The notes under the pieces are model-generated. The model was not told the origin of the DNA. It ran no database searches and worked only from the letters and a program-made list of their open reading frames with translations. Of a stretch of 64,000 bases of DNA, positions 1-8,610 are shown one piece after another; the stretch's first letter is position 1, and every line of letters starts with the position of its first letter. Origin of the DNA: Chloracidobacterium sp. CP2_5A (GTDB lineage Bacteria; Acidobacteriota; Blastocatellia; Chloracidobacteriales; Chloracidobacteriaceae); assembly GCA_002254845.1 (NCBI GenBank), contig NKPT01000001.1, forward strand, positions 139,001 through 203,000, written 5' to 3'. The position numbers and the translations under genes are program-made.

Positions 1-266
1 TTGCCTTGCAGCTCAAGCTGCCGTTCAATTGCGCGGCGGGCGACTTCCCTGTGGTCAACCTTGACCCAATAGGCGAAAACGATCGAGAAGCTGGCTGCCA
101 AGACGGCCATCGCTAGCATCGGCGCGACGAAGTCCGGCTTTTGCCGCGCCGCCGCGAACACCGCGCCTGGAGAGAAAAAGACATCCCTCAGGCGTTGCCA
201 AGGCGGCATCGGCGAGGGGGCGGCGTCTGCCGCGAGCGCCCGATTCGGGTCGTTGGGGTAGGGCAT
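1..266 (-). CDS. Yip1-family integral membrane protein (N-terminal part only)
   Basis: An open frame starts at the ATG at 264-266 and runs off the left edge without a stop. The translation begins MPYPNDPNRALAADAAP and then reads WQRLRDVFFSPGAVFAAARQ, followed by KPDFVAPMLAMAVLAASFSIVFAY. The 'R.VFFSPG.VF....KPDFVAP' signature followed at once by a hydrophobic helix is, from memory, typical of Yip1-domain proteins in Acidobacteria, which are multi-pass inner-membrane proteins of unclear role. Only about 88 residues and the first membrane segment are visible. It is transcribed divergently from phr across a 125-bp spacer. The family call rests on pattern memory; the reading frame itself is well supported. 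Confidence 0.72.
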   Translation of the reverse strand, partial: MPYPNDPNRALAADAAPSPMPPWQRLRDVFFSPGAVFAAARQKPDFVAPMLAMAVLAASFSIVFAYWVKVDHREVARRAIERQLELQG

Positions 267-391
267 GCCAAACGCGCTCCTTTGCTTTTCGCTGTTTTTT
301 TCGAGCGTCAGCGTCTCTCAAGTCACGGCGCGGGGCGGCGATATGCGCCAGCATCCCTCGCTAAGCTGACAAAGTCCCGAGCCTGGACGCT

Positions 392-1870
392 ATGACAAAA
401 CGCATCATTCACTGGTTTCGGCGCGACCTGCGCCTTGACGATAACACGGCTTTGCTCGCCGCTCACGCCGCGACCAAGGCGATTGTTCCCGTTTTTATTT
501 TCGATGACGCCATCTTGCGCCGCCCCGACACCGGAGCGAATCGCGTGGCGTTTCTCCTTGCCAGCCTGCGCGACTTGGATGAACGCCTTCGGGCGCGCGG
601 CGGTCGGCTTATTCTCCGGCGCGGCCGGCCCGAGGAGGCGCTCGCCCAGCTGGTTGCGGAAACCGAAGCCGCCGCCGTCCACTTTAATTTGGACGTTGAG
701 CCGTTCGCGCTGGCGCGGGATGCGCGGGTCACAGCCCGACTCGCCGGCTTGTGCGCGGTTGCAGGCTTTGAAGATGGCGGGCTGACCGCCCCAACCGCCA
801 TCAAAACCAAGTCCGGAACGCCCTATACGGTCTTTACGCCGTACAAAAACGCGGTCCTCGCCCAGGCGATTCCGCGCCCGCGCCCGGCCCCAGACGCAAT
901 CCAGACCCCGTCCAATATTTCAAGCGATCCGCTTCCGACGCTCGCTGCGCTTGGCTTTACGACCGCCGCCACCCTGCCGCCGGGCGGCGAAAGCGCGGCT
1001 CAAGCGCGGCTGTCCGATTTTATTCAGGCCGGACTAGGCCGCTACGCCACAGAACGCGACGCTTTAGCGAAAGACGGCACATCGGGGCTTTCGCCCTACC
1101 TGCGCTTTGGCTGCCTTTCGCCGCGCCGTGTTTGTTGGGCGGCGCGCGACGCCTTTCCCGAAGGCGCGCCGGATGCGGAGGCTTGGATTGCCGAGCTGAT
1201 CTGGCGCGACTTTTACCGGCAAATTCTCTTTCATTTTCCCTATGTCGAAACCGGAGCGTTCAAGCGGGCCTTTGACGAGCTAGCTTGGGAAAACAACGAG
1301 GAATGGCTCGACCGCTGGCGCAACGGGCGCACGGGGTTTCCGATTGTGGACGCCGCCATGCGACAACTGCTGACGACTGGCTGGATGCACAACCGCGCCC
1401 GCATGATTGTGGCGTCATTCCTGACAAAAGATTTGCTCATTGATTGGCGGCGCGGCGAGCGTCACTTCATGACGCACCTCGTGGACGGCGACTTAGCCGC
1501 CAACAACGGCGGCTGGCAGTGGGCAGCCTCGACGGGGACGGACGCCCAGCCGTACTTTCGCATCTTCAACCCGACAGCGCAGGGGAAAAAGTTTGATCCG
1601 ACCGGGGCGTATATCCGGCGCTACGTGCCGGAACTGCGCGCCGTGCCAGAGCGCTGGATTCACGAGCCGGCACGGATGCCCCCGGACGCGCAGCGCGCCT
1701 TCCGCTGCGTCATCGGCGACGACTACCCCGCGCCTATCGCGGATCACGCTCGTCAAAGGGCGAAGGCGCTGGCGCTGTTTGGTCGCCCAAGCGGCGACGC
1801 GCCCGCTATCGGGGCGGCGGGCGCAGGTCGGCGTCAAACAACTGCCGGTAGGCGCGGTAGTTCGTCATGA
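392..1870 (+). CDS. phr: Deoxyribodipyrimidine photolyase
   Basis: Light-driven repair of UV cyclobutane pyrimidine dimers, using FAD and an antenna chromophore. The 492-aa product starts MTKRIIHWFRRDLRLDDN, the classic Rossmann antenna domain (about residues 1-130). The C-terminal FAD domain carries LIWRDFYRQILFHFP, the WMHNRARMIVASF helix (about 330-345) and GGWQWAASTGTDAQPYFRIF (about 370-390). Its length is close to class I enzymes (about 470). The last 20 or so residues are low-complexity and read over the 3' end of the convergent transglycosylase gene (65-bp overlap), so the tail is probably an extension after loss of an older stop. A light-exposed, phototrophic life fits the gene. A cryptochrome is possible, but the conserved repair-type core favours photolyase. 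Confidence 0.92.
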   Translation: MTKRIIHWFRRDLRLDDNTALLAAHAATKAIVPVFIFDDAILRRPDTGANRVAFLLASLRDLDERLRARGGRLILRRGRPEEALAQLVAETEAAAVHFNLDVEPFALARDARVTARLAGLCAVAGFEDGGLTAPTAIKTKSGTPYTVFTPYKNAVLAQAIPRPRPAPDAIQTPSNISSDPLPTLAALGFTTAATLPPGGESAAQARLSDFIQAGLGRYATERDALAKDGTSGLSPYLRFGCLSPRRVCWAARDAFPEGAPDAEAWIAELIWRDFYRQILFHFPYVETGAFKRAFDELAWENNEEWLDRWRNGRTGFPIVDAAMRQLLTTGWMHNRARMIVASFLTKDLLIDWRRGERHFMTHLVDGDLAANNGGWQWAASTGTDAQPYFRIFNPTAQGKKFDPTGAYIRRYVPELRAVPERWIHEPARMPPDAQRAFRCVIGDDYPAPIADHARQRAKALALFGRPSGDAPAIGAAGAGRRQTTAGRRGSSS

Positions 1871-4202
1871 CCTTGAAGACATAGTCCTTGGTCTCCGCGT
1901 AGCCCACTTCCGCCGCGAAGCGGTCGCGATCGCTTTCCCCGGCGCGTGCGCGCCACCGCGCCGTCGCCGTCTCTCCGCCGTTGTAGGCCGCCGCGACCGC
2001 CGCCGGATGCTCTGGAAACAGCCTGAACAGCTCCGCGACATAGGCCGCCGCCAACTGCGCCGCCAAGCGCGGGTCGTAAAGGTCGGCGCGCGTCCAGTCG
2101 TTCAGCTTCAGCGCCCGCGCCGTTCGGTCGGCGGTGGCGTCAATGAACTGAAACATCCCGCGCGCGCCCACGGGCGACTTCACCGTCGGATTGAACCGCG
2201 ACTCCTGCCGCGCAATCGCCAACAGCAGCCGGGCGTCCACGCCGCGGGGTCGGGCGTGCTCCAGCAACTCATCCTTGTATGGCGCCGGATAGAGCAACGT
2301 CGCGACTTGGCGCGGCATGACTTCCAAATGAAAATCTTCCGGCAGCGTCCCAAACGTCGCTTCGCCATAGGCAATCGCCTTCCAGGCCTGATCGCCGCGC
2401 CCGGCGTAAACCGCCTGCGCGAAGGCGTCGCCCGCCGGCGCTTCCAGCGCGGCTAGGGCGTTGTCGTAAAGCCCCAGAAACGCGAACTCCTCGGACGCCT
2501 TGCGCGCCGCCGGCGCGGACGCCGCGTCGGCAATGAAGGCGCGTCCGAGATCCGGCGCGCGGTATTGCCAGGCCCGCGCGTAGGCCGGCAGCCGCCGGTA
2601 CACCGCCTCCAGCTTGGATAACAACTCGCGCCGGATGGAAGCGTCGCTCGTCAGGCGCAACGCCTGCTGGAGCGCGTCCTTGTCGTCCGCTTGACGCAGA
2701 CGCGCCAAGCGGTGACTGATGACGCCGCGCGCCTTCTCCTCCCGCGCCAGCGCCAGCAGTCGCTCGGTCGCCAGTTGACCATAGTAGCTCGCCCGCGTGT
2801 CCGGCAGCGAAAGGTAGGCCTCGACCGCTTCGGCAAAGCGCCCCATCCGCTCCAGACATAGCCCGCGCAGGAACGCGACTTCCGCCGCGTTGGTTGAGCC
2901 AGGGCCGCGTCGCGCCAGCGACTCGCGCCGAAGCGCTTCCAGCGTCGCCAGCGCGCGACCGAACTCGTTGCGCGAGAGGTGGATTTTCGCCCGCTGAAAG
3001 CGGGCCGTCACGCCGGCCAACTCGCGCGGGAAGCGCGCCTCGGCGCGATCGCACCAGGCGAGCGCCGCGTCGAGGTCGCCTGCCAGGCGCAGCGTGTCAA
3101 TGGCGTTGAGATACGCGCCGCCCAAAAACTCGCTCTTGGGATATTCAGCGATAAACGCCTCGTAGCGCGCGACGGCTTCCCTGTAGCGCCCGGCATTTTG
3201 GAACGCATGCCCCGATTGGTAGTAGCCTTTTTCGCCGTCCGGCGACGTCGGGTATTCCTCATGCGCGCGCTCCAGCCAGCGGGCGGCTTCATCCCAGCTT
3301 TCCTCGATGAAAAAGGCCCGCCCAACGCTCCACAGCGCCTCGGCCCGATTCGGCGCGGCTGGAACTTGGTCAACCAGCGCCCGAAAGTGCCGCTTCGCGC
3401 CTTCCGTCTGCCGATTCGCCAGATACAGCCGCGCCCGCGCTAGTCGGTCAGTCGGCGCCAGGGCGGCGTCGCCCTGCGCATCAAGCTCTTCAGCCGCGAC
3501 TAACGCCGCGTCGTCCTTGCCGGTCGCGAGCAGCCGCCGAAAAATCGCCTGCGCTTCGGCTTCGCTTCCGGCGCGACGCAGCAGCTGACCAAGCCGGGCT
3601 TCATATTCGCGGCTGCGCGGCGCCAGCTGGCGATAAAGGGCGATGGCGGCGTCCAGTTGACCGGCGGCCGCGTGGCTCTCAGCCAAACGCAGCGTCGCCG
3701 GTCGGGCGGCCGGATGCCCCGCAAACTCGCGGACAAGCCGCGTCAGCGCGGCGCGCTCTTCGCTGGCAGCCTCGGGCTTGCCGGACTGGCTTTCGCGGCG
3801 GGCGATCTCGGCGACGTAGCGCAAGCTGTAGGGCGCGAGCATTCGCGCGTCCGCGCGCTTCAAAACAGCCTGAAAACGCTGTTTCGCCAGCGCCAAGTCG
3901 CCCGCGCGCAGCGCCAGCCGGGCGTGCAGGTAGTCGTAGTGGTTGAGCGCGTAAAGCGTCGGCGCGGCGGCGGCGAACAGCCCCAAATCGCGGAGCGCAT
4001 CGGCATAGCGCCGTTCCTCGACGGCCTGCGCAATGCGCCGCGCCACCGCGCGCGCTTCAAACGGGAGCTCGCTCGCGGCGGGCGCGGGCGGCGGAAGGGA
4101 CGGCGGCGCGGCGGTTGGATCGCCGTCCTGGCGCGGGACGGCGATGGCGACAACCAAGACAAGAACGCCGGTCAGCCAACGCTGGAGTGTAAGCAGACTC
4201 AT
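1806..4202 (-). CDS. Soluble lytic murein transglycosylase with TPR-like solenoid
   Basis: Cleaves the glycan strands of peptidoglycan to 1,6-anhydro ends, acting in the periplasm. I chose the ATG at 4200-4202 because the longer frame opens with TTG; from here the protein (798 aa) begins MSLLTLQRWLTGVLVLVV, a signal-peptide-like segment, followed by a Pro/Ala-rich linker. Residues of about 60-600 are alpha-helical repeats rich in Ala, Leu and Arg with TPR-like spacing (for example 'YYQSGHAFQNAGRYREAVAR'). The C-terminal catalytic domain has LLLAIARQESRFNP (catalytic Glu in RQES), SPVGARGMFQ and AAYNGGETATARW, the three SLT motifs. The whole layout matches the Slt70 family. Its 3' end overlaps phr tail-to-tail. 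Confidence 0.9.
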   Translation of the reverse strand: MSLLTLQRWLTGVLVLVVAIAVPRQDGDPTAAPPSLPPPAPAASELPFEARAVARRIAQAVEERRYADALRDLGLFAAAAPTLYALNHYDYLHARLALRAGDLALAKQRFQAVLKRADARMLAPYSLRYVAEIARRESQSGKPEAASEERAALTRLVREFAGHPAARPATLRLAESHAAAGQLDAAIALYRQLAPRSREYEARLGQLLRRAGSEAEAQAIFRRLLATGKDDAALVAAEELDAQGDAALAPTDRLARARLYLANRQTEGAKRHFRALVDQVPAAPNRAEALWSVGRAFFIEESWDEAARWLERAHEEYPTSPDGEKGYYQSGHAFQNAGRYREAVARYEAFIAEYPKSEFLGGAYLNAIDTLRLAGDLDAALAWCDRAEARFPRELAGVTARFQRAKIHLSRNEFGRALATLEALRRESLARRGPGSTNAAEVAFLRGLCLERMGRFAEAVEAYLSLPDTRASYYGQLATERLLALAREEKARGVISHRLARLRQADDKDALQQALRLTSDASIRRELLSKLEAVYRRLPAYARAWQYRAPDLGRAFIADAASAPAARKASEEFAFLGLYDNALAALEAPAGDAFAQAVYAGRGDQAWKAIAYGEATFGTLPEDFHLEVMPRQVATLLYPAPYKDELLEHARPRGVDARLLLAIARQESRFNPTVKSPVGARGMFQFIDATADRTARALKLNDWTRADLYDPRLAAQLAAAYVAELFRLFPEHPAAVAAAYNGGETATARWRARAGESDRDRFAAEVGYAETKDYVFKVMTNYRAYRQLFDADLRPPPR

Positions 4203-4255
4203 AGAAGCGACGCCGAGCTTGGGGATTCGGGACAAGGGACTTTGGAAGCATTATC

Positions 4256-4261
4256 ATTATA
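4256..4261 (-). promoter_or_regulatory. Possible -10 box for the transglycosylase gene
   Basis: On the minus strand the sequence reads TATAATGATAAT, a perfect TATAAT placed 54-59 bases before the ATG. No convincing -35 box lies 16-18 bases upstream. The two ATAAT hexamers also resemble half of an E. coli-type Fur site (about 13 of 19 positions by eye). Confidence 0.35.
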
Positions 4262-4416
4262 ACGATGCGCCACGCCCAGGATTGGGTCGCTGGCAGCCGC
4301 GTCAAGCATCCGCGCGAGCTCGCCGCTAGCTTCCGCTTAGCGGCGCCGGCCATCCCGCGCGGACCCGTCCCCAAGGCGCGGGAAAACCAGGTTGCGGGGA
4401 AAAAAGTATGACAGCC

Positions 4417-4474
4417 GCTTTTCTCTAGCTTTCTTGCTTGTCTACAGCTTTCTAGCTTTTCTACATCTTTCCAG
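4417..4474. repeat. Degenerate CTTTCTAG/AAAGCTAGA repeat
   Basis: The plus strand is made of variations on GCTTTCTAGCTTT and TTTTCTACA, about five imperfect units of 9-13 bases. The stretch is much poorer in G+C than its surroundings. On the minus strand it is purine-rich (AGAAAGCTAGA-like units). It is not protein coding in any convincing frame. Confidence 0.6.
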
Positions 4475-4601
4475 CGCTTCGCCCGCGAGGCGCCCCCATG
4501 ACGCCCCTGGGCGACCTGAAGGCGCGATTGCGACGCGCGCGTCGGCAGCGCGCCGAGCGCCTCCGCCTTGGCGGCGACGGACCCCTCTGTGCCGTAGAGA
4601 C

Positions 4602-4636
4602 AAAAAGCCCGTCGGCCGGTGCAAGCGCCGACGGGC
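4602..4636 (-). terminator. Rho-independent terminator of the Oar-like receptor gene
   Basis: Perfect 9-bp stem GCCCGTCGG (4607-4615) with CCGACGGGC (4628-4636) and a 12-nt loop. Read on the minus strand, the stem is followed by TTTTTG (4606-4601). It lies about 30 bases past the receptor stop codon. Confidence 0.88.
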
Positions 4637-4649
4637 AAGCTTATCGGTC

Positions 4650-4675
4650 GCGCCTAGAAAATGCGCCTAGAAAAT
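4650..4675. repeat. 13-bp perfect tandem duplication over a stop codon
   Basis: GCGCCTAGAAAAT occurs at 4650-4662 and again at 4663-4675. On the minus strand each copy contains CTAG, so the receptor's TAG stop codon (4667-4669) is repeated 13 bases downstream. Confidence 0.95.
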
Positions 4676-7600
4676 GTAGCGGGCCGTGAAAATCATCGAG
4701 CGCCCGCCAACGTTGGTCTGACCAAGGTTGAGGAACAGCGCCGGATTCGTGGCGGCGCTGACCGTATTGGATGGGATCACCGTAAAGTTGCGCCGGTTGA
4801 AGACGTTGAACACTTCCCAGCGAATTTGGAGCGATTGCTGGCGATCGCCGCTGCCAAACGTCCGAATGCTCTTGACAAAGGCGAAGTTTGTCGAGGCGGT
4901 GCCCCCTGTGCGGACATTGTTCCGCCCGGAGTCGCCATTGATGCCGGAGTTCGCCGGGTTGAGCACGAAGAACGGATTGGGGTTCGTGCCGGTCGCGGTT
5001 CCAGGCACGCCGCTTGGGTTGATTCGAACGCGCTGCGAGAGCTCAACCGTTGAAATCTGACCCGGCAGAATGCCCAGCGCGTTCGTCGCGTTGAGGATGC
5101 TGAAAGGCGTCCCCGAAGAGAAGGTCGAAACCCCGCTCATTGACCAGCCGTTGAGCAGGCGGTCGAAGAACCAGTTGCTCATCTGGATGCGCGGAATCTC
5201 GAACGTGTAATTCGCCACGAAGCGGTGTGGCTGATCCAAACCCGAGCGCCCTCGGTCTTGCCGATAGTTGAGCGGGTTGGCCGGCAGGGTCGAGTTGGTT
5301 TGTCCGCCTAAAATATCATCGCTGTCGTTGATGAAGGAGCTCCACGTATAGTTCAGCTCATACTGGATGCCATGGCGGAATCGCTTGCCATGCGTGACTT
5401 GGAGCGAGTGATACCAGGAGCTGGCCAGGCCGTCGCCCACCAGAATCGAGCCGCGCGCGGGATCGCGACGAAACGCCGGCTGCCCGCTAATCGTCACCGG
5501 ACGCAGCGTCGGCAGGACGTTGGCGTAAAACGCCGGGTTGTTGTTAATGGCCGCTTGGAAGAAGCCTATGTTCTCCTCAACTTCGCGTACCAGCTTCAAC
5601 CCGCGCGAGCCGATGTAAAACACCTTTAGGACGTAGTCGTTAAACAACTGCCGCTCAAAGCCGAGGTTGAACGACTGCTGATACGGAAGCGACACGCGCT
5701 TATTGGGCGAATAAAGGCGCACCGGGAGCAGGTCCGGATTGCCGGTAAACTGCTGCGGCGTTGGCGGCGCCGGACGGTTGGCCGGCACATAGAGCCGCTG
5801 CCCGCTGATGTTGCCGAGAGCAATGTTGACGCCGCGCGGAAAATTGCGCGACGTGTTGAGCAAAATGTTGAGAAAGATTTGGTCGTACGAGATGCCGTAG
5901 CCGCCGCGAATGACCGTCTTATCGCCGCCTAGCATCGTCGCGATGAAGCCGTCGCCGCCAACGCGGGGATTCCAGGCAAATCCGACCCGCGGGGCGAAGT
6001 TATTAATGTCCGGCTCGGCGTTGGAGAAAAATCCAAACGGCGCCGAGACGTACTCATAGCGCAACCCGAGGTTGAGGGTGAGATTGGACGCGAGGCGGAA
6101 GTCATCCTGCGCAAAAACGCCCAGCTCATGGACAATCGCCGGGACAAGACCCGTCCCCGCGTACTGGGAAAACAGCGCGTTTCGGTCAAACAGAAACTCT
6201 TGCATCGAAGGATACTGCACCGTGCCGCGGAAGTTCGGGGCAAAGAAGGAGTCTAGGTTGACCCGGTTGTAAGAGCCGCCGAACTTCAGCGTGTGCCGAC
6301 CGGCCGTGAAGGTGAAATTGTCGGTAAACTCCAAAACTTTGCTATTGCGAAACTGCGGGAAGTTGGCGTTGCCGACGCTATTGAAACCGCTAATCGCAAA
6401 AGCCGGGGGAAAATTCTCGGGGAAGTTGAGCGACCGATCCACATAGCTGAATCGGAACTCGTTGACAGCGCGCGGGCCGAAGGTGCGAATGTAGTTCACC
6501 GCGCCGTTGTAGTTGTCCACATTCGTGCCGACTTCGTTGCCCGGAATCGCCGCGGGCGCGCCTGGGTCGCGCGACCGATCCTGCAAGTAGCGCAGCGTGA
6601 AGCGATCATTGCTGGTCAACTGAATGTCGCCGCGGGCGAGGATGCGCCAGAACGTCGTGCCAAATGGCAGCGGCGCGCCCTGGAGCGCTCGATTGAACTG
6701 CTGAACCGGCAAGGTGAGGATGATCGCATTGTCGGACGGCCGCCGAATGGTCAGCGTTCCGCGCGGCGTCGGATCATTGGCGACTGGAAACGTGTTGAGC
6801 AAGAATTGCAGCGCGCCCGGCGCAAACGCGTCCGGGCCGGACGTGACGCTGTTGGCGTAGCTTTGCAGCGCGGTCACGGCCGCCGGCGCCAGCGCCAGCG
6901 TATTGGTCCCCGACACGGTCGTGCGGAAGGTGTTTCGGTCAAAGCTGGTAAAGAAGAAAATTTTGTCTTTCTTGATGGGGCCGCCAAAGGTCACGCCCCA
7001 GGTGTTGTCCACCGTCACGCTCCGCGCCCGGCGCAAGGACTCGCGCTCGCTGAAGCCAGCGGCGCGCGCCGCGCTGAACGTCCGCTGCTGGGCCGTCGTC
7101 AGCGCGTCCAGCCCGTTGCCAGCCCAAGTGTAGTGGGCGATGCCGCTGAACTCGTTCGTCCCAGAGCGGGTGATCTGCTGCACGATCGCGCCGCCGTTGC
7201 GCCCGTACTCCGCCGAGAAGTTGTTAGTAATGATCTGAAACTCGGCCAGCGCCTCCGGCGGGAGGTTTTGGGTCGGGATGGACAGCGACGGGTCGTTGTT
7301 TTGCGTGCCATCAATCAGGAAGTTGTTGGAGCGGGTGCGCGCGCCATTGACCGCGAAACCCGAGCCGGGACGCCCATTCTGATTGTTGACGACGCCTGGC
7401 TGGAGCAACGCCAGCCCGTTGAGCGTGTTGCGCCCTGGCAGCTCCAGAATGCGTCGGGAATCCACCTGCTTGCTGATTTGGCTGCGCGTGGTCTCGATGA
7501 GCGCCGCGTCGCCCTCAATCGTGACGACTTCCTGGGCGCTTCCAGGCTTGAGCTCGACGTCCACGCTGGCGTCGCGCGCGACGGTGACGGCAATCGGCTC

Positions 7601-7900
7601 GCGGACAAGCGTTTCAAACGTATCGGCTGAAACCTTGACCGAGTAACGCCCTCCCGGCAGCGCTCGGAAGAGATACACGCCGTCGCTGCCAGTGGTTGTC
7701 TCGCGGGTTTCTCCCGTGTCCATGTTCCGAGCCTCGACGCGCGCGCCGGCGACGGTCGCGCCGGTCTGGTCAGTGACTCGTCCGGAGAGGTTGCCGTAAA
7801 TGGTCTGGGCGTCAACTGACCAATTGATGACTAACCCCAAAGCCAAAAACAGCGCCGCTAGCCGGACAAGCTGCGGCATAAGCCTGCTGTTTGGATTCAT
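4667..7900 (-). CDS. Oar-like TonB-dependent outer-membrane receptor with carboxypeptidase regulatory-like domain
   Basis: Predicted outer-membrane beta-barrel (1077 aa) of the Oar-like type common in Acidobacteria; the substrate is unknown. The start is fixed by a strong Shine-Dalgarno GGAGGG (7911-7916) ahead of ATG 7898-7900. The upstream open frame has no such signal. The protein opens with MNPNSRLMPQLVRLAALFLA, a signal peptide ending near VDAQ. Next comes a CarboxypepD_reg-like domain (GRVTDQTGATVAGARVEARN, residues about 40-130), a plug region with FLIDGTQNNDP and GRNGGAIVQQITRSGTNEF, and a long barrel. The barrel ends MIFTARYIF, with the usual terminal aromatic. It has its own terminator, so it is probably monocistronic. 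The 5' leader carries 10-bp-phased TTTATACA repeats near 8170-8196. Confidence 0.9.
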   Translation of the reverse strand: MNPNSRLMPQLVRLAALFLALGLVINWSVDAQTIYGNLSGRVTDQTGATVAGARVEARNMDTGETRETTTGSDGVYLFRALPGGRYSVKVSADTFETLVREPIAVTVARDASVDVELKPGSAQEVVTIEGDAALIETTRSQISKQVDSRRILELPGRNTLNGLALLQPGVVNNQNGRPGSGFAVNGARTRSNNFLIDGTQNNDPSLSIPTQNLPPEALAEFQIITNNFSAEYGRNGGAIVQQITRSGTNEFSGIAHYTWAGNGLDALTTAQQRTFSAARAAGFSERESLRRARSVTVDNTWGVTFGGPIKKDKIFFFTSFDRNTFRTTVSGTNTLALAPAAVTALQSYANSVTSGPDAFAPGALQFLLNTFPVANDPTPRGTLTIRRPSDNAIILTLPVQQFNRALQGAPLPFGTTFWRILARGDIQLTSNDRFTLRYLQDRSRDPGAPAAIPGNEVGTNVDNYNGAVNYIRTFGPRAVNEFRFSYVDRSLNFPENFPPAFAISGFNSVGNANFPQFRNSKVLEFTDNFTFTAGRHTLKFGGSYNRVNLDSFFAPNFRGTVQYPSMQEFLFDRNALFSQYAGTGLVPAIVHELGVFAQDDFRLASNLTLNLGLRYEYVSAPFGFFSNAEPDINNFAPRVGFAWNPRVGGDGFIATMLGGDKTVIRGGYGISYDQIFLNILLNTSRNFPRGVNIALGNISGQRLYVPANRPAPPTPQQFTGNPDLLPVRLYSPNKRVSLPYQQSFNLGFERQLFNDYVLKVFYIGSRGLKLVREVEENIGFFQAAINNNPAFYANVLPTLRPVTISGQPAFRRDPARGSILVGDGLASSWYHSLQVTHGKRFRHGIQYELNYTWSSFINDSDDILGGQTNSTLPANPLNYRQDRGRSGLDQPHRFVANYTFEIPRIQMSNWFFDRLLNGWSMSGVSTFSSGTPFSILNATNALGILPGQISTVELSQRVRINPSGVPGTATGTNPNPFFVLNPANSGINGDSGRNNVRTGGTASTNFAFVKSIRTFGSGDRQQSLQIRWEVFNVFNRRNFTVIPSNTVSAATNPALFLNLGQTNVGGRSMIFTARYIF

Positions 7901-8169
7901 AGCGTTGAATCCCTCCTTATGGTAAAGGTTACTTCCCCGAAAAAGGCAAATTTCGTTCCATGCGCTTGGCGCGCCCCGACCGCTCTCTGTTAGGCTTTCA
8001 AAAGCGATGCGCTCTCCCTGCCTGTCAATCCAGGGCTCGCCCGCGCGAAGCTGTCGCCGCGCGCCGGGCAGCAGCCCGCGCCGAGCCCCGCTCGCCAGGC
8101 GGCGGCGAGCTGTACGAAAAACGAAACTTTTCCAGAAAATCGGAGTCTCGCGGGCTGAAAGCAAGGCTT

Positions 8170-8196
8170 TTGTATAAATTTGTATAAATGTATAAA
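8170..8196. repeat. 10-bp tandem AT-rich repeat (TTGTATAAAT)
   Basis: TTGTATAAAT is present at 8170-8179 and 8180-8189, followed by a partial GTATAAA at 8190-8196. On the minus strand this gives three TTTATACA boxes one helical turn apart, about 270 bases before the receptor start. This could be a reiterated -10 element or an operator. Confidence 0.8.
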
Positions 8197-8373
8197 GAAG
8201 CCTTCGCAGGTCGCTGCCGGAAAAACGAGAGCGACTGGTTAGGCGAGCGAACCGCCCCGCGCCAGCGGCAATGCCGCTTTGTAACTCGCCCCCAGCCGCG
8301 TCAACCGGGCGGTGAAGCAAGCCAGGCGACGCCGGACTGACTAGCCACGACCAAAAACAAGCCGCTCCAGAGC

Positions 8374-8397
8374 GACGACTCAAGAGACGACTCAAGA
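8374..8397. repeat. 12-bp perfect tandem duplication
   Basis: GACGACTCAAGA at 8374-8385 is repeated directly at 8386-8397, in a region without a gene. Confidence 0.9.
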
Positions 8398-8610
8398 TCG
8401 GGGAAGCCTCTGCCGCCGCCGGCTGTGGCCGGCAGCTTGCCCGTTAGCGACTGCGTCTCAAAGCCTCGTCCGAGACCTTGAGACACAGCTCAATCGTTAT
8501 TTGGGGTAAATATGTTGAATCTGTTGTTACAGACGAGCGCTTCCGCCGGGCGGGCTGGGCGCCGAGCCTAGGCTTGCTCTGGACGCTCAGCCTCACAGCG
8601 CTGGGCTTGG

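Larger units (their letters stand above)
4203..4601. other. Intergenic region without a gene
   Basis: About 400 bases lie between the transglycosylase start and the terminator of the Oar-like receptor gene. I see a -10-like box at 4256-4261 and a pyrimidine-rich degenerate repeat at 4417-4474. Short open frames here have no recognisable protein features. Confidence 0.6.
7901..8610. other. Long intergenic region: receptor leader and relic DNA
   Basis: The first 20 bases hold the Shine-Dalgarno of the leftward receptor gene. Further out are an AT-rich repeat (8170-8196) and a 12-bp tandem duplication (8374-8397). I looked for a riboswitch (cobalamin box, TPP motifs), tRNA and small genes in the 300-nt leader and beyond and saw none. 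The right end merges into the receptor pseudogene. Confidence 0.5.

Noticed and set aside
6293-7630. A 445-codon open frame on the plus strand opposite the Oar-like receptor gene
   Set aside because: Antisense to a clearly conserved receptor; Arg/Ala/Val-rich low-complexity translation typical of GC-rich shadow frames; no ribosome-binding site or motif.
7901-8190. Riboswitch in the long leader of the Oar-like receptor (cobalamin type suspected)
   Set aside because: No B12 box, no TPP or other conserved core found by eye; only GC-rich short stems.
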